35,133 bases of DNA from Candidatus Rokuibacteriota bacterium (GCA_003221655.1 QHSV01000253.1:1-35133); one strand, 5' to 3'; counted from the stretch's first letter, positions 17,397 to 27,152 are shown. A program made the numbers and translations. Notes: generated by a model not told the origin, from the sequence alone.

Positions 17397-18703
17397 CGAT
17401 GAAACGGCGGACGGTGCTCCAGATCCTTTCCGGGGCGGTGGTCGGTGGTGTGGGCCGGGACTGCCTGACCGCGTGGGCGCAGGTGCCCGCCCGAAGCACT
17501 CTCGAGCCGCGCGTCATCGGCGCTCCCGGCGTAAACGCGAAGGATATCAAGATCGGCATGAGCGCCGCCTTCCGGGGGCCTTCCGCGGGGCTCGGCATCG
17601 AGCTCTACCGCGGGGCGCAAGCCTGCTACGCCGACGTCAACCAGCGTGGCGGCGTGCACGGGCGCACGATCTCGGTGGTCGCGCTCGATGACGGCTACGA
17701 CCCGACGCCGTGCATCAAGAACACGATCGAGCTCGTCGAGAAGGAGCAGGTCTTCTTCCTCTCGAACTACGTCGGGACGCCCACGCTCACGCGCGCGCTG
17801 CCGGTGATCAAGCGCTACGCCGACCGCCAGGTGATCCTGGTCGGCAACTTCACCGGCGCCCAGCCGCAGCGCGAGGAACCCTACAGCGAGCAGGTCTTCA
17901 ACATCCGGGCCTCGTACCGCCAGGAGATGATGGCCCTGGTCGACCGCTTCTGGCAGGCCGGCGCCCGCAAGTTCGGCGTCTACTACCAGATCGACGCCTA
18001 CGGCCGCAGCGGGACCGACGGCGTGGCCCGCGGCCTCGCGCAGCGCGGGACCAAGATCGTCGCCGAGGCGACGTACCGCCGCCACGACAAGTTCGAGGAC
18101 AACATGAGTCCGGCCGTGCAGGCGCTTCGCCGGGCCGGCGTGGACGTAGTGTTGTGCACCGGCTCCTACCAGGGCTGCGGCGCGTTCGTCCGGACCGCGC
18201 GTGACCTCGGCTGGACCGCGCCCATCTCCAACGTCTCGTTCGTCGGCTCCGAGGCGATGCTGAACCTGCTCCTCAAGCACGGCCAGGCCACCGCGCGCGA
18301 CTACACCCAGGCGCTCGTCAACTCGCAGGTGGTGCCGAGCTACGACGACGTGAGCCTGCCCGGCGTCGCCGAGTACCGCGCGCTGATGGAGAGGCACAAC
18401 CCACAAGTGCCGGAGGCGCTGCGCGACGCCAAACACGCGCCCGAGGGCCTCAGCTTCCGCAGCCTGGAAGGCTTCGTCAACGCCAGGGTGATCGTCGAGG
18501 CGCTGCGCCGCACCGGACCGAGTCCGACGCGCGTGGGCTTCCGCCAGGCGCTGGAGTCGCTCAAGAGCTTCGACCTCGGGATCGGCGCGCCGCTCACCTT
18601 CGGGCCGGAGCGGCACCAGGGGCTGGACAACGTGTACTTCACTAGTGTCGTGAACGGACGATGGGCCCCCATCACTGACTGGGCGGCCGCGGTGAGAGTA
18701 TGA
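17393..18703 (+). CDS. Periplasmic ABC-type (Leu/Ile/Val/amide class) ligand-binding protein in the chemosensory operon
   Basis: Tat/Sec-like leader [20 protein letters not shown]...[73 protein letters not shown] overlaps on both sides. Confidence 0.92.
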   Translation: MTMKRRTVLQILSGAVVGGVGRDCLTAWAQVPARSTLEPRVIGAPGVNAKDIKIGMSAAFRGPSAGLGIELYRGAQACYADVNQRGGVHGRTISVVALDDGYDPTPCIKNTIELVEKEQVFFLSNYVGTPTLTRALPVIKRYADRQVILVGNFTGAQPQREEPYSEQVFNIRASYRQEMMALVDRFWQAGARKFGVYYQIDAYGRSGTDGVARGLAQRGTKIVAEATYRRHDKFEDNMSPAVQALRRAGVDVVLCTGSYQGCGAFVRTARDLGWTAPISNVSFVGSEAMLNLLLKHGQATARDYTQALVNSQVVPSYDDVSLPGVAEYRALMERHNPQVPEALRDAKHAPEGLSFRSLEGFVNARVIVEALRRTGPSPTRVGFRQALESLKSFDLGIGAPLTFGPERHQGLDNVYFTSVVNGRWAPITDWAAAVRV

Positions 18704-20475
18704 ACAAGCCACGCAAGCTGCGATTCGGGCTGCTTCCGAAAATCATCCTGTTCCTGGCGGCGACGCTCGTCCCGCTGGCGTCGATCACCTGGTGGATCTC
18801 CGTGCAGGCGCTGACCACGAACCTGACGGAGGAGTTCACTTCCAAGGGCACCGCCATCGCGAAGAGCCTGGCCAGCTCCGGCGTCGACCTCTTGCTCACG
18901 CGCGACGCCTCGACCGTGCAGGGGATCGTCGACCAGTTCGGCGCCATCAACGGCGTGAAGTACGTCATGGTGTACGACCCGCAGAGGACGCTGGTCGCCC
19001 ACACCTTCTCACCGCTGGTGCCCGTCGGCATCGTCGAAAAGAACCTGGTGCCCGGGGAGGCGGCACAGCAGATCAGGGACATCGCGTATCCGGACCCGGT
19101 CACGGGCGCGATCCAGCAGATCATCGACATCGGCGTGCCCGTGCTCGCGGGCCAGCTGGGGACGATCCGCGTGGGGATGGACCGATCGATCATCACCGCC
19201 GTCGCGGCTCGGTCCGGCCAGTACCTGCTGCTCATCTTCATCGGCGTCGCGGTGCTCGCGGTCCTCGCCGGCGTGGTCTTCGCCCACCACATCACCAAGC
19301 CGGTGACGCAGGTCGTCCGGGTGGCCGAACGCGTGGGCCAGGGCGACCTTTCCAGGCTCGCGACCGTGAAGTCGCGCGACGAGATCGGGCAGCTCGCGAC
19401 GACGTTCAACGACACCGTCGTGCGCCTGCGCTCGCTGGTGCAGACCGAAGCGGAGCGTGACGAGGAGCGGCGCAAGCGCGAGGAGCTCCAGCGCAACATC
19501 ACCCGCTTCCTCGACATCGCCACCGAGATCGCGCGGGGCGACCTCACCCGGCGCGGCCAGGTGACCTCGGACGTCCTCGGCAGCGTCGTCGACGCCATCA
19601 ACGTGATGGTCGAGGAGCTGGCGACCCTCATCGACGACGTGCGCGAGGCCGCGCATCAAGTGTTGACGAGCGCCACGGAGATGATCGGCGCCATGGAGAC
19701 GACGGCCGGCGGCGCCCAGACGCAGTCGCGGGAGGCGGTGGGCGTGAGCGACGCGATGGAGGCGCTCACCCGCTCGATGCGCCGGGTCGCCGAGGACGCC
19801 GAGGCGTCGGCCGCGGCGGCCAACCTCACGCTCGAGTCGGCGACCAAGGGCGAGGGCGCGGTGCGGGCGAGTCTCTCCGGCATGCAGCGGATCCGCGGCG
19901 AGGTGCAGGGGATCTCGAAGAAGGTCAAGAGCCTCGCCGACCGCTCGCTCGAGATCTCCGAAATCGTCAACACGATCGAGGACATCTCGTCGCAGACGAA
20001 TCTCCTGGCGCTCAACGCCGCCATCGAGGCCGCGGGCGCCGGCGAGTTCGGCCTGCGTTTCGCCGTCGTCGCCGAAGAAGTCCGGAAGCTCGCCGAGCGT
20101 TCCGGCAAGGCGGCCAAGGACATCGTCGTGCTCATCAAGGCGGTGCAGGCCGAGACGCAGCAGGCGGTGGTGGCGATGGAGGGAGGCACGCGGGAAGTGG
20201 AAGCGGGCTTCAAAGTCACCGTCGAGGCCGGCGAGCGCCTGCACCAGATCGGCGAGATCTCCCAGAAGTCGGCGGCGCTTGCCCGTGACATCTCGCAGAC
20301 GACCCAGGAGCAAGTACGCGACGTCGAGAGCGGCGCGGTCGCTGTCCAGTCCATCGCAGGGGTGGCGGTCGAGACCGAGAAGGCCGTCCTCGAGACCCGC
20401 AAAACGATGGACCAGGTGGTTCGCGTGGCTCAGGCCCTCACGTCGAGCCTCTCGCGGTTCAAGCTGGCCACCTGA
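18700..20475 (+). CDS. Methyl-accepting chemotaxis protein (two TM, periplasmic sCache-like domain, HAMP)
   Basis: TM1, periplasmic ~120 aa, TM2, HAMP ([21 protein letters not shown]), signalling tip [54 protein letters not shown]. Confidence 0.96.
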   Translation: MNKPRKLRFGLLPKIILFLAATLVPLASITWWISVQALTTNLTEEFTSKGTAIAKSLASSGVDLLLTRDASTVQGIVDQFGAINGVKYVMVYDPQRTLVAHTFSPLVPVGIVEKNLVPGEAAQQIRDIAYPDPVTGAIQQIIDIGVPVLAGQLGTIRVGMDRSIITAVAARSGQYLLLIFIGVAVLAVLAGVVFAHHITKPVTQVVRVAERVGQGDLSRLATVKSRDEIGQLATTFNDTVVRLRSLVQTEAERDEERRKREELQRNITRFLDIATEIARGDLTRRGQVTSDVLGSVVDAINVMVEELATLIDDVREAAHQVLTSATEMIGAMETTAGGAQTQSREAVGVSDAMEALTRSMRRVAEDAEASAAAANLTLESATKGEGAVRASLSGMQRIRGEVQGISKKVKSLADRSLEISEIVNTIEDISSQTNLLALNAAIEAAGAGEFGLRFAVVAEEVRKLAERSGKAAKDIVVLIKAVQAETQQAVVAMEGGTREVEAGFKVTVEAGERLHQIGEISQKSAALARDISQTTQEQVRDVESGAVAVQSIAGVAVETEKAVLETRKTMDQVVRVAQALTSSLSRFKLAT

Positions 20476-20499
20476 GGTGTCATCGACTGGAGACACAGC

Positions 20500-23370
20500 G
20501 TGGCTGACGGCGACCGGCAGTTCCTGCTGAGCGTCTTCCTGATGGAGGCGTGGGACACCCTCGCCGCCGTCGAGGACGGTCTCGCCGCGCTGGGGCGCTC
20601 GTCGGGCATGCCGGCGGCGGTCGAGCACCTGGTCGTGGTGACGCATCGGCTGCGCGGCTCGGCGGCGCTCAGCGGCTTCCCTCAGGTGGCGGCGCTCGCC
20701 GCGGCGATGGAGGAGACGGTTGAGCGGACGGCGGCCTCGCCGGCCCAGGATCAGCGTGCCCTCGCGGCGTTGTCCGACCTGGTGCTCTCGCTCAAGACGG
20801 CGCTCGACGTGATCGGCGTGACCGGTGTCGAGGATGGGGAGGCGATCGCCGAGGCGCTCGATCGTATCGTGCCGGCGGCGCCGGCCGAGCCGGACACGGA
20901 GACGACGCGGCGGCTCACCGAGCTGGACCGCTTCTTCATCGATCAGCCGGACGTACTCGAGTACTTCGTCCCGGAGGCGATCGAGCATCTCGAGTCGATG
21001 GCCCAGTCGCTCGTCGCGCTGGAGGACGATGGCTCGACCGACGCCGAGGTCGCGACGCTGTTCCGGGCGGTCCACACGCTCAAGGGCGCCGCCTACACCG
21101 TCGGGTGTGGAATGATCGGTGACCTCGCGCATCGCATCGAGGACATGCTCGGCGAGATCCGCGAGCACCGGCGGCCCCTCGGCCGGGGGGCGATCGAGAC
21201 GGTCTTCGTCGGGCTCGACGCCCTCAGGCTTCTCGTGCGGAGCGGCGAGGACCCGGCGGACGGGCGGGCCGCCGCCTACGAGAGGGCAATGGCGGTGCTT
21301 GCGGCGTTGCCGGCGCTCGAAGCGCCGCTGACCGACACGCCCGCGATGGCGGAGACCGTCCTCGAGCTCGTGCCGGAGAGCGCCAGCGCGCCGCGCGAGT
21401 CGGTCGTCGCCGAGGCGGCGTCCGGGCTCGAGCCGGTGGTCGCGTCGCGCGCTTCCGCGCCCGCGCGGTCGCCGCGCGAGGCGGGCGCGCGGAGGTTTCG
21501 TCCGAGCATCCGCGTCAGCCTCGACCGCCTCGACACGCTCATGAATCTCGTCGGCGAGCTTGTGATCACGCGGAGCCGGCTGGAACGCCACTTGATTCAG
21601 CTCGAGCAGGCCGGCGAGCTCCTGTCGTTCACCCAGTCACGCATGACACAGACCGTCGCCGAGTTCGAATCCAAGTACGCGAACCGCTTCCTGCCGTCCG
21701 CCGAGGCGACGGGGTACGGAGGTCCGTCCGACCGGAGCGCAGCGTCGGGGGCGCCGCTCGGAGACGTGTTCGCCGAGCTCGAGTTCGACCGCTACGACGA
21801 CTTCAACTTGCTGGCGCGCCGGGTGGGCGAGATCTCGAGCGACCTCGCGGAGATCCAGCTCCAGCTCGGCGGGCTCGTGCGCGTCGTGCGCGAGGACGCG
21901 GGCGGCGTCCAGCGACTCAGCGGCGAGCTGCGTGGCCAGATCACCCGCGCGCGCATGGTGCCCGTCGGCCGCCTCTTCGGGCCGTTCGACCGCGTGGTCC
22001 GGGAGGCGGCGCGGGCGGCCGGCAAGAGCGTCGAGCTCGAGGTCAGCGGCGAGACGGTCGAGATGGACACCACGATCGTGGAGCTGATGGCCGACCCGCT
22101 GATCCACCTGGTGCGGAACGCTGTCGCCCACGGCATCGAGACGGAAGAGGTCCGACGCCAGCAGGGTAAGCCGCCCCAGGGCACGCTGCACCTCGGCGCC
22201 GCGCACAAAGGCGGGTCGATCTACATCGAGGTGGCGGACGACGGCCGCGGCATCGACCTCGAAGCCGTCAGCGAGGCCGCGCGCCGCGGCGGTTTTCTGA
22301 CGGCGGAGACGCTCGCGCGACTCGGCGAGCGCGACATCCTGGATCTGATCTTCCTCCCGGGCCTCACCACCGCGGCCTCGGTAACCACCGCCGCCGGCCG
22401 CGGCGTCGGCATGGACGTCGTGCGCACGAACGTCGGCCGCCTCGGCGGCGAGATCGAAGTCCAGACCGAGGCCGGCCGCGGCACCCGCTTCAGGATCCGG
22501 CTGCCGCTGACCGTCGCCATCTCCGACGCGCTCATGGTGCAGGTGGGGCCGGAGACGCTTGCGATCCCGGTGCCGGCGGTGAAGAGCGTCGTCCACGTCC
22601 GGCCGGAGGAGATCCGCGCCACGGACGGCGCCGAGTCGGTCGAGATCGACGGCGGGTCGGTGGATCTCGTGCGTCTCGATCGCCTGCTCCGGATCCCGGG
22701 CCGCGGCGCCGACGGACCCCTGTCGGTCGTCACGCTCCGCACCGGACGGAAGACCCTGGCCGCGGTGGTGGACGAGTTCCTGCGCAAGGAAGAGATCGTC
22801 ATCAAGAACCTCGGCACCTTCTTGCAGGGCGTCGGCCCGTTCTCCGGAGCCACGGTGACCGGCGAGGGGCATGTCATCCTGCTGCTCGACGCCCTGAAGC
22901 TCCTCGAGATGAGCGTGGCCGCGCCGGCGACCCGGGCCGGCGACGCGGGCGGCGAGTGCGGCGTGTTCGGCGCCCCCGCTCCCGACGGCAGGCGCTGCGT
23001 CCTGCTCGTGGACGACTCGGTCAGCGTGAGGAAGTTCGTGGGCGGCATGCTCGAGCGGGCGGGCTTTCGCGTCGTCGTCGCGCGGGACGGCGCCGAGGCG
23101 CTGCAGCAGCTCGGCGAGCACACCGTCGACGTCGTTGTCACAGATCTGGAGATGCCGCGCCTCAACGGCTACGAGCTGATCCGCGACCTGAACCGGGAGC
23201 CGACGACGAGGGACCTGCCCGTCGTGGTGTTGACCACCCGCGCGGGCGCCAAGCACGTGGATCTCGCGCGCGAGCTCGGCGTGGAGCACTACGTCGCCAA
23301 GCCGGTCGACGAGGCCAGCTTCGTCCAGCTCGTCGAATCCCTGGCGGCCCCGATCCGGGCGGGGGTCTGA
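20500..23370 (+). CDS. Hybrid CheA-type histidine kinase, ChpA/PilL-like (Hpt-Hpt-DHp-HATPase-CheW-REC)
   Basis: Two Hpt motifs (THRLRGSAALSGF; VHTLKGAAYTVG), LDRLDTLMNLVGELVITRSRLE, HLVRNAVAHGIE, VADDGRGIDLEAV, CheW domain, C-terminal REC CVLLVDDSVSVRKFV...VDVVVTDLEMPRLNGYE...YVAKPVD. Confidence 0.96.
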   Translation: MADGDRQFLLSVFLMEAWDTLAAVEDGLAALGRSSGMPAAVEHLVVVTHRLRGSAALSGFPQVAALAAAMEETVERTAASPAQDQRALAALSDLVLSLKTALDVIGVTGVEDGEAIAEALDRIVPAAPAEPDTETTRRLTELDRFFIDQPDVLEYFVPEAIEHLESMAQSLVALEDDGSTDAEVATLFRAVHTLKGAAYTVGCGMIGDLAHRIEDMLGEIREHRRPLGRGAIETVFVGLDALRLLVRSGEDPADGRAAAYERAMAVLAALPALEAPLTDTPAMAETVLELVPESASAPRESVVAEAASGLEPVVASRASAPARSPREAGARRFRPSIRVSLDRLDTLMNLVGELVITRSRLERHLIQLEQAGELLSFTQSRMTQTVAEFESKYANRFLPSAEATGYGGPSDRSAASGAPLGDVFAELEFDRYDDFNLLARRVGEISSDLAEIQLQLGGLVRVVREDAGGVQRLSGELRGQITRARMVPVGRLFGPFDRVVREAARAAGKSVELEVSGETVEMDTTIVELMADPLIHLVRNAVAHGIETEEVRRQQGKPPQGTLHLGAAHKGGSIYIEVADDGRGIDLEAVSEAARRGGFLTAETLARLGERDILDLIFLPGLTTAASVTTAAGRGVGMDVVRTNVGRLGGEIEVQTEAGRGTRFRIRLPLTVAISDALMVQVGPETLAIPVPAVKSVVHVRPEEIRATDGAESVEIDGGSVDLVRLDRLLRIPGRGADGPLSVVTLRTGRKTLAAVVDEFLRKEEIVIKNLGTFLQGVGPFSGATVTGEGHVILLLDALKLLEMSVAAPATRAGDAGGECGVFGAPAPDGRRCVLLVDDSVSVRKFVGGMLERAGFRVVVARDGAEALQQLGEHTVDVVVTDLEMPRLNGYELIRDLNREPTTRDLPVVVLTTRAGAKHVDLARELGVEHYVAKPVDEASFVQLVESLAAPIRAGV

Positions 23371-23374
23371 GGCG

Positions 23375-24193
23375 ATGCCACGCGTGCTGCTGATCGATCC
23401 CGACCGCAACGCCCTCGGCGTCCTGCAGGCGGCGCTGGGCCAGGCCGGCTTCAAGGAGACCGCGGCCGTGACCAGCGGGTCGTTCGCGCTGACGATGCTC
23501 GAGCGCAACCGCCCCGACCTCATCGTGAGCCGCGTCCGCGTCCCCGACATCGACGGCTACGAGCTGTGCTCGATCGTCCGCAAGGACCCGTCGATGAAAG
23601 GCGTGCTGTTCCTCCTGCTGGCGAGCCCGGGCGATGACGCGCCCCCGGCCATGCTCGAGGAGAAGCCCGATCAGATGCTCGCGGGGGACCTGCCGATGGC
23701 CACGATCGTCTCCGAGGCAGCCAGGCTGTTGCAGGGCACGCCCGCGCCGGTTCCGCGGCCCCAGCCGGGTCCGCCTGCTCGACCCCAGCCCGCTCCGCCC
23801 GCCGCGGAGCTCGAGGGGAGCAACGGCCTACGGGGGTCGCTCGGCGTTATGGATCTGCCGTACATCACCCAGGCGATCGCGCTCGGCCACAAGACCGGTC
23901 AGCTGCTGGTCACGCTGCCGTCGGGACGGGGCGTCATCGTCTTCGACCGCGGGCGGGTCGTGCACGCGAAGTTCTTCGGCCTCATCGGTGAGACGGCGTT
24001 CGCCGCCCTCGTCGTCGCGGCCGACGGCGACGCGCACGGAAGCTTCGTCTTCAATCCGCTCGAGACCGGGCCGGACCAGGCTGGACGAACCATCAACCGG
24101 GATCTCAGGCAGCTGCTCCTCAGCGCCGAGTCCGGTTTCGACGACGGCCGCACGGACGCGGCCGTGGCGCCACGCTCCAGGGAGGAGGTGTGA
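23375..24193 (+). CDS. Degenerate receiver + DUF4388/PATAN domain protein (PatA/PixG-like)
   Basis: N-terminal REC-like MPRVLLIDPDRNALGVLQAAL...RPDLIVSRVRVPDIDGYELC; C-terminal GLRGSLGVMDLPYITQAIALGHKTGQLLVTLPSGRGVIVFDRGRVVHAKFFGLIGETAFAALV typical of DUF4388. Confidence 0.88.
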   Translation: MPRVLLIDPDRNALGVLQAALGQAGFKETAAVTSGSFALTMLERNRPDLIVSRVRVPDIDGYELCSIVRKDPSMKGVLFLLLASPGDDAPPAMLEEKPDQMLAGDLPMATIVSEAARLLQGTPAPVPRPQPGPPARPQPAPPAAELEGSNGLRGSLGVMDLPYITQAIALGHKTGQLLVTLPSGRGVIVFDRGRVVHAKFFGLIGETAFAALVVAADGDAHGSFVFNPLETGPDQAGRTINRDLRQLLLSAESGFDDGRTDAAVAPRSREEV

Positions 24194-25038
24194 TGCAGAA
24201 GGTCCTCGTGGTGGACGACAGCCTCAGCGTGAGGAAGGTGGTGGAGAAGGCGCTCGAGGGGCGTGGCCTGCACGTGCTCTCCGCCGCGTCCGGCGCCGAG
24301 GCGATCGAGACGATCGAGCGCGACCGGCCCGACGTGGTGATCTGCGACGTGATCCTCCCGGACAAGGACGGGTATCAGATTTGCCAGTACGTGCGGACGC
24401 ACCCCGCGATCAGCTCGACGCCCGTGCTCCTCATCTCCGGAATCGACAACGGCACCGTACAGGCACGGGCCGCCGAGGTGGGGTCCAACGAGGTGATGTT
24501 CAAGCCGTTCGGCGTCGACGATCTCGTCCGGAAGGTCGATGGCCTCCTTGGGCGGGCCAACGGCTCGACGCTTCCCGCGAGCGCCATCCCGCCAAGGGCA
24601 TCGAATTCGGCGCCCGCCGCGGCGCCGAAGGCGCCGAGCCCGACCGCCGCCGCGCCCGGGTCGCGCGACGACGCGCGAGATGGCGGAGCCCTCAAGCAGC
24701 GCCTGGCGGCCCTGGCCGGCACGCCCGGCGTTCGCTTCGCGGTGCTCACCGATCGCGAGGGCTTTCTCATCGAGACGGTGGGCGATCTCACCCCCGACAC
24801 CGACGAGGTGGCCGGCGCGCTCGCGTCGTGTCTCGCCGAGGCCTCCGAGGGCATCGGGCGCGAGCTGGGGCAGGGCCAGCTGGTGGGGACGATGCTCGAA
24901 TACGAGTCCGGCACGCTCCTGCTGTACGCCCTAGGACCTTCGGCTTTGCTGGCCGTCCTGGTCGCCGATCTAGGCGCGGTCGGCAAGGTCCGCTACTACG
25001 TGAGGAAAGCCATGCCGGGCCTCGTGCGGGCTCTCTGA
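24193..25038 (+). CDS. Response regulator receiver fused to roadblock/LC7-like domain
   Basis: MQKVLVVDDSLSVRKVVEKALEG...PDVVICDVILPDKDGYQIC...FKPFGVDDL; Ala/Pro linker; LKQRLAALAGTPGVRFAVLTDREGFLIETVGDLTPDTDEVAGALASCLAEASEGIGRELGQGQLVGTMLEYESGTLLLYALG. TGATG coupling to the preceding gene. Confidence 0.88.
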   Translation: MQKVLVVDDSLSVRKVVEKALEGRGLHVLSAASGAEAIETIERDRPDVVICDVILPDKDGYQICQYVRTHPAISSTPVLLISGIDNGTVQARAAEVGSNEVMFKPFGVDDLVRKVDGLLGRANGSTLPASAIPPRASNSAPAAAPKAPSPTAAAPGSRDDARDGGALKQRLAALAGTPGVRFAVLTDREGFLIETVGDLTPDTDEVAGALASCLAEASEGIGRELGQGQLVGTMLEYESGTLLLYALGPSALLAVLVADLGAVGKVRYYVRKAMPGLVRAL

Positions 25039-27149
25039 TGGCCATTCGCCGCGCCTCGAGGGTTCGGCTGATCTGGTGGCTCGAGCTCGGGCTCGGTCTC
25101 GAGCTCTACGCCTGCGGGGTGCTGGTCCTCCACGCGCGCGGTCTCAGGGCGACCCCGCTGCTGGCGGCGCCGTCGCTGGTGATCCCGGCGCTGGTGATCC
25201 CGCCGGTGTTCTACCTGCTCGTGGGGCTCGTGAGCCTGCGTCCGTTCTCGCTGCGGCGGGTGCTGGGCGCCGCGGTGGCGATGTGTGGACTCCATGCTCT
25301 GCTGGTCGCGGCGACGGGGGCCCTCTACACGATCTCGGACCTCCTGGACTTCGGGTCGGCGGTCGCGTTCGCGCTCTGGGGCTCGCCGGCGGTGACGCTG
25401 CTCCAGCTCACCGCCGCGCCCCTGGTGTTCGCGCGCCTGCGTCCGTTGCTGTCATCGCCCCGTCCGGCGCCACGTGCCGAGGCGCGCGCGACGCCACGGC
25501 GCCGCGCCGAGGTGCCTGGTGGCGCGGCGGCGCGGGCGCCGTCCATACCTCCTTTGCGGCGCGTGCCGGCCGTCTCATCGTCGGCGTTCGCGCGCGGCGT
25601 CGAACCCGTCGTGGCGTCACCATCGGTACCCCAGCCCGTCGTGACGCCGTCGGCGCCGGCCCCGCCCGCGCCTCCGACCAGAGCGCTCGCGCGGCCCGAG
25701 ACCGGGGAGCCGATGATCCGCATCTCCTTCGGCCGGATCGCGGATCAGCTGCCCCTCGAGATGTTCGCTCGTGGTCGCGAAGGCTTGCACGCCACGCTCC
25801 GTCCGGGGGTCTCTCTCCTCGTTCCCAGGCGTCTCTTGCTTCCGTATCTCGGCGAGGCGCTCGCGCCGGTGAAGTGGGAGGTCGTCGCCGATCAGTTCCC
25901 GCGCGACGAGCTCGCGCTGTCGCACGAGGAGATCGCCGGTCGGCTGCCTCACCGCTCGCTGCTGCTCCCGCTCGACGAGGTGGTGCCGCAGATCCCGGCA
26001 GAGCTGCTCGCGCTCTCGACGCCGGCCGCCGACGTCTTCGGCATCGAGGAGTTCCCGCCGCCGTTCCAGCCGCACGTGCCGCCACCGTCGGAGACTCCCG
26101 CGGTCGACACGAGGGCGCCGGCCGAGCCCGCGGCGGTAGCGGTTGCAGAACCCGAGCCTCCCCCAGTATCGGAGTCTCGCGAGGAGCCGGAGCCGCCGGC
26201 CGAGCCCGAAGCCTCGGCCGAGCCCGAGGGCCTCACGGAGCCGGAGCCGGTCGCGGAGCCGGAGCTCTTCGTGGAGCCCCTGGCCCCCGCGGAGCCCGAG
26301 CTGCCCGTGGAAGAGGAGCCTCCGCAGCCCGAGCGCGGAGCAGAAACGCTGGCGGATCGCGGCCGGACGGCCGAGGCGCGACGCATCGCCGCGCTGCTCG
26401 CGCCGCTGATGAACGGGCTCGAGATCGGCGAGCGCGACGGGGCCGGGACGACGCTCGTCACCGTCGTCGCGCCGACGCTCCGCGAAGATTCCGTCGCGCG
26501 GACGGCCGCGCGCGTCGTACCGTTCCTCGCGGACGCGCGGTTGTCCGACCCCGTGGCGCAGGCCACGCTCACGGGGGCCGAGGCGACGATCGTGCTGACC
26601 CCCTTCGGGTCGTCGGGTGCCGGCGGCGCGCTCCTAGTGACGGCGGTCCGCTCTCGCGCGTCGCTCGCATGGCTGGAGCGGCTCTCGCGTAGCGCCGCCG
26701 GTGAAGCTCGAGTACCCGCCGAAAATGGAGGTCACTCGAGCCCGGTCGGCAATCCCGCAGAAGAGATGGAGCTGCGCGCCACGAGCGTGCCCCAGTCGGT
26801 GCGCGAGCTGGCGGGTTCGTTGACGGCGTTCGGTCCGGTGGCACCGACCATGCTGCGCGACACGGCCGGCTCGCTCCGCGCCTGTCTCTTCCTTCCTCGC
26901 TCCCTCGAGGCCATGCCGCTGGCCCAGTTCGCGCGGGACCTTTACGCGGCGCTGGAAGAGGCCGAGATCGGCCAGGTGTCGTCGGTGATTCTGCGAGTAG
27001 GAGGGCACCGCCTCGTCGTGCGGGCCATGGATGGCGTGCCCGGGCGGGCGGCGATGCTCGTTGGCGGCGGGCCCATCGACCGGCCGGGCCTGGCGCGGAT
27101 CGAGCTGGACCGCGCGGCGACGCGCCTGGGCGCGATCGTGCGGGGCTGA
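25038..27149 (+). CDS. Membrane-anchored protein with Pro/Glu-rich linker, short repeated motif and roadblock-like C-terminal region
   Basis: About four hydrophobic helices at the N-terminus; repeated [IV][AV]xQ[LF]P motif; (A/P)EPE-rich linker; C-terminal segments resembling roadblock domains. TGATG coupling upstream, GTPase gene 3 bp downstream. Confidence 0.8.
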   Translation: MAIRRASRVRLIWWLELGLGLELYACGVLVLHARGLRATPLLAAPSLVIPALVIPPVFYLLVGLVSLRPFSLRRVLGAAVAMCGLHALLVAATGALYTISDLLDFGSAVAFALWGSPAVTLLQLTAAPLVFARLRPLLSSPRPAPRAEARATPRRRAEVPGGAAARAPSIPPLRRVPAVSSSAFARGVEPVVASPSVPQPVVTPSAPAPPAPPTRALARPETGEPMIRISFGRIADQLPLEMFARGREGLHATLRPGVSLLVPRRLLLPYLGEALAPVKWEVVADQFPRDELALSHEEIAGRLPHRSLLLPLDEVVPQIPAELLALSTPAADVFGIEEFPPPFQPHVPPPSETPAVDTRAPAEPAAVAVAEPEPPPVSESREEPEPPAEPEASAEPEGLTEPEPVAEPELFVEPLAPAEPELPVEEEPPQPERGAETLADRGRTAEARRIAALLAPLMNGLEIGERDGAGTTLVTVVAPTLREDSVARTAARVVPFLADARLSDPVAQATLTGAEATIVLTPFGSSGAGGALLVTAVRSRASLAWLERLSRSAAGEARVPAENGGHSSPVGNPAEEMELRATSVPQSVRELAGSLTAFGPVAPTMLRDTAGSLRACLFLPRSLEAMPLAQFARDLYAALEEAEIGQVSSVILRVGGHRLVVRAMDGVPGRAAMLVGGGPIDRPGLARIELDRAATRLGAIVRG
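26125..26340 (+). repeat. Pro/Glu-rich low-complexity coding repeat (AEPEPPP...EEPEPPAEPEASAEPEGLTEPEPVAEPELFVEP)
   Basis: Imprecise gag-ccg/ccc-gag codon repetition within the membrane protein ORF. Confidence 0.7.
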
Positions 27150-27152
27150 GCC

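Noticed and set aside
16859-18703. 614-aa ORF suggesting a fusion upstream of the binding protein
   Set aside because: The upstream part is a shadow of cheY/cheW; the ATG at 17393 with a leader peptide and ATGA overlap is the real start.
19009-21591. 860-aa minus-strand ORF (also 21637-23550 minus, 637 aa)
   Set aside because: Antisense to well-supported MCP and CheA genes; composition rich in R/H/D/L without recognisable motifs, a GC-rich third-position artefact.
23634-27149. 1171-aa plus-strand ORF starting at 23634
   Set aside because: Its 5' part is out-of-frame read-through of the REC-PATAN and REC-roadblock genes; only the part from 25038 is a plausible protein (MAIRRAS...), preceded by a coupled stop/start.
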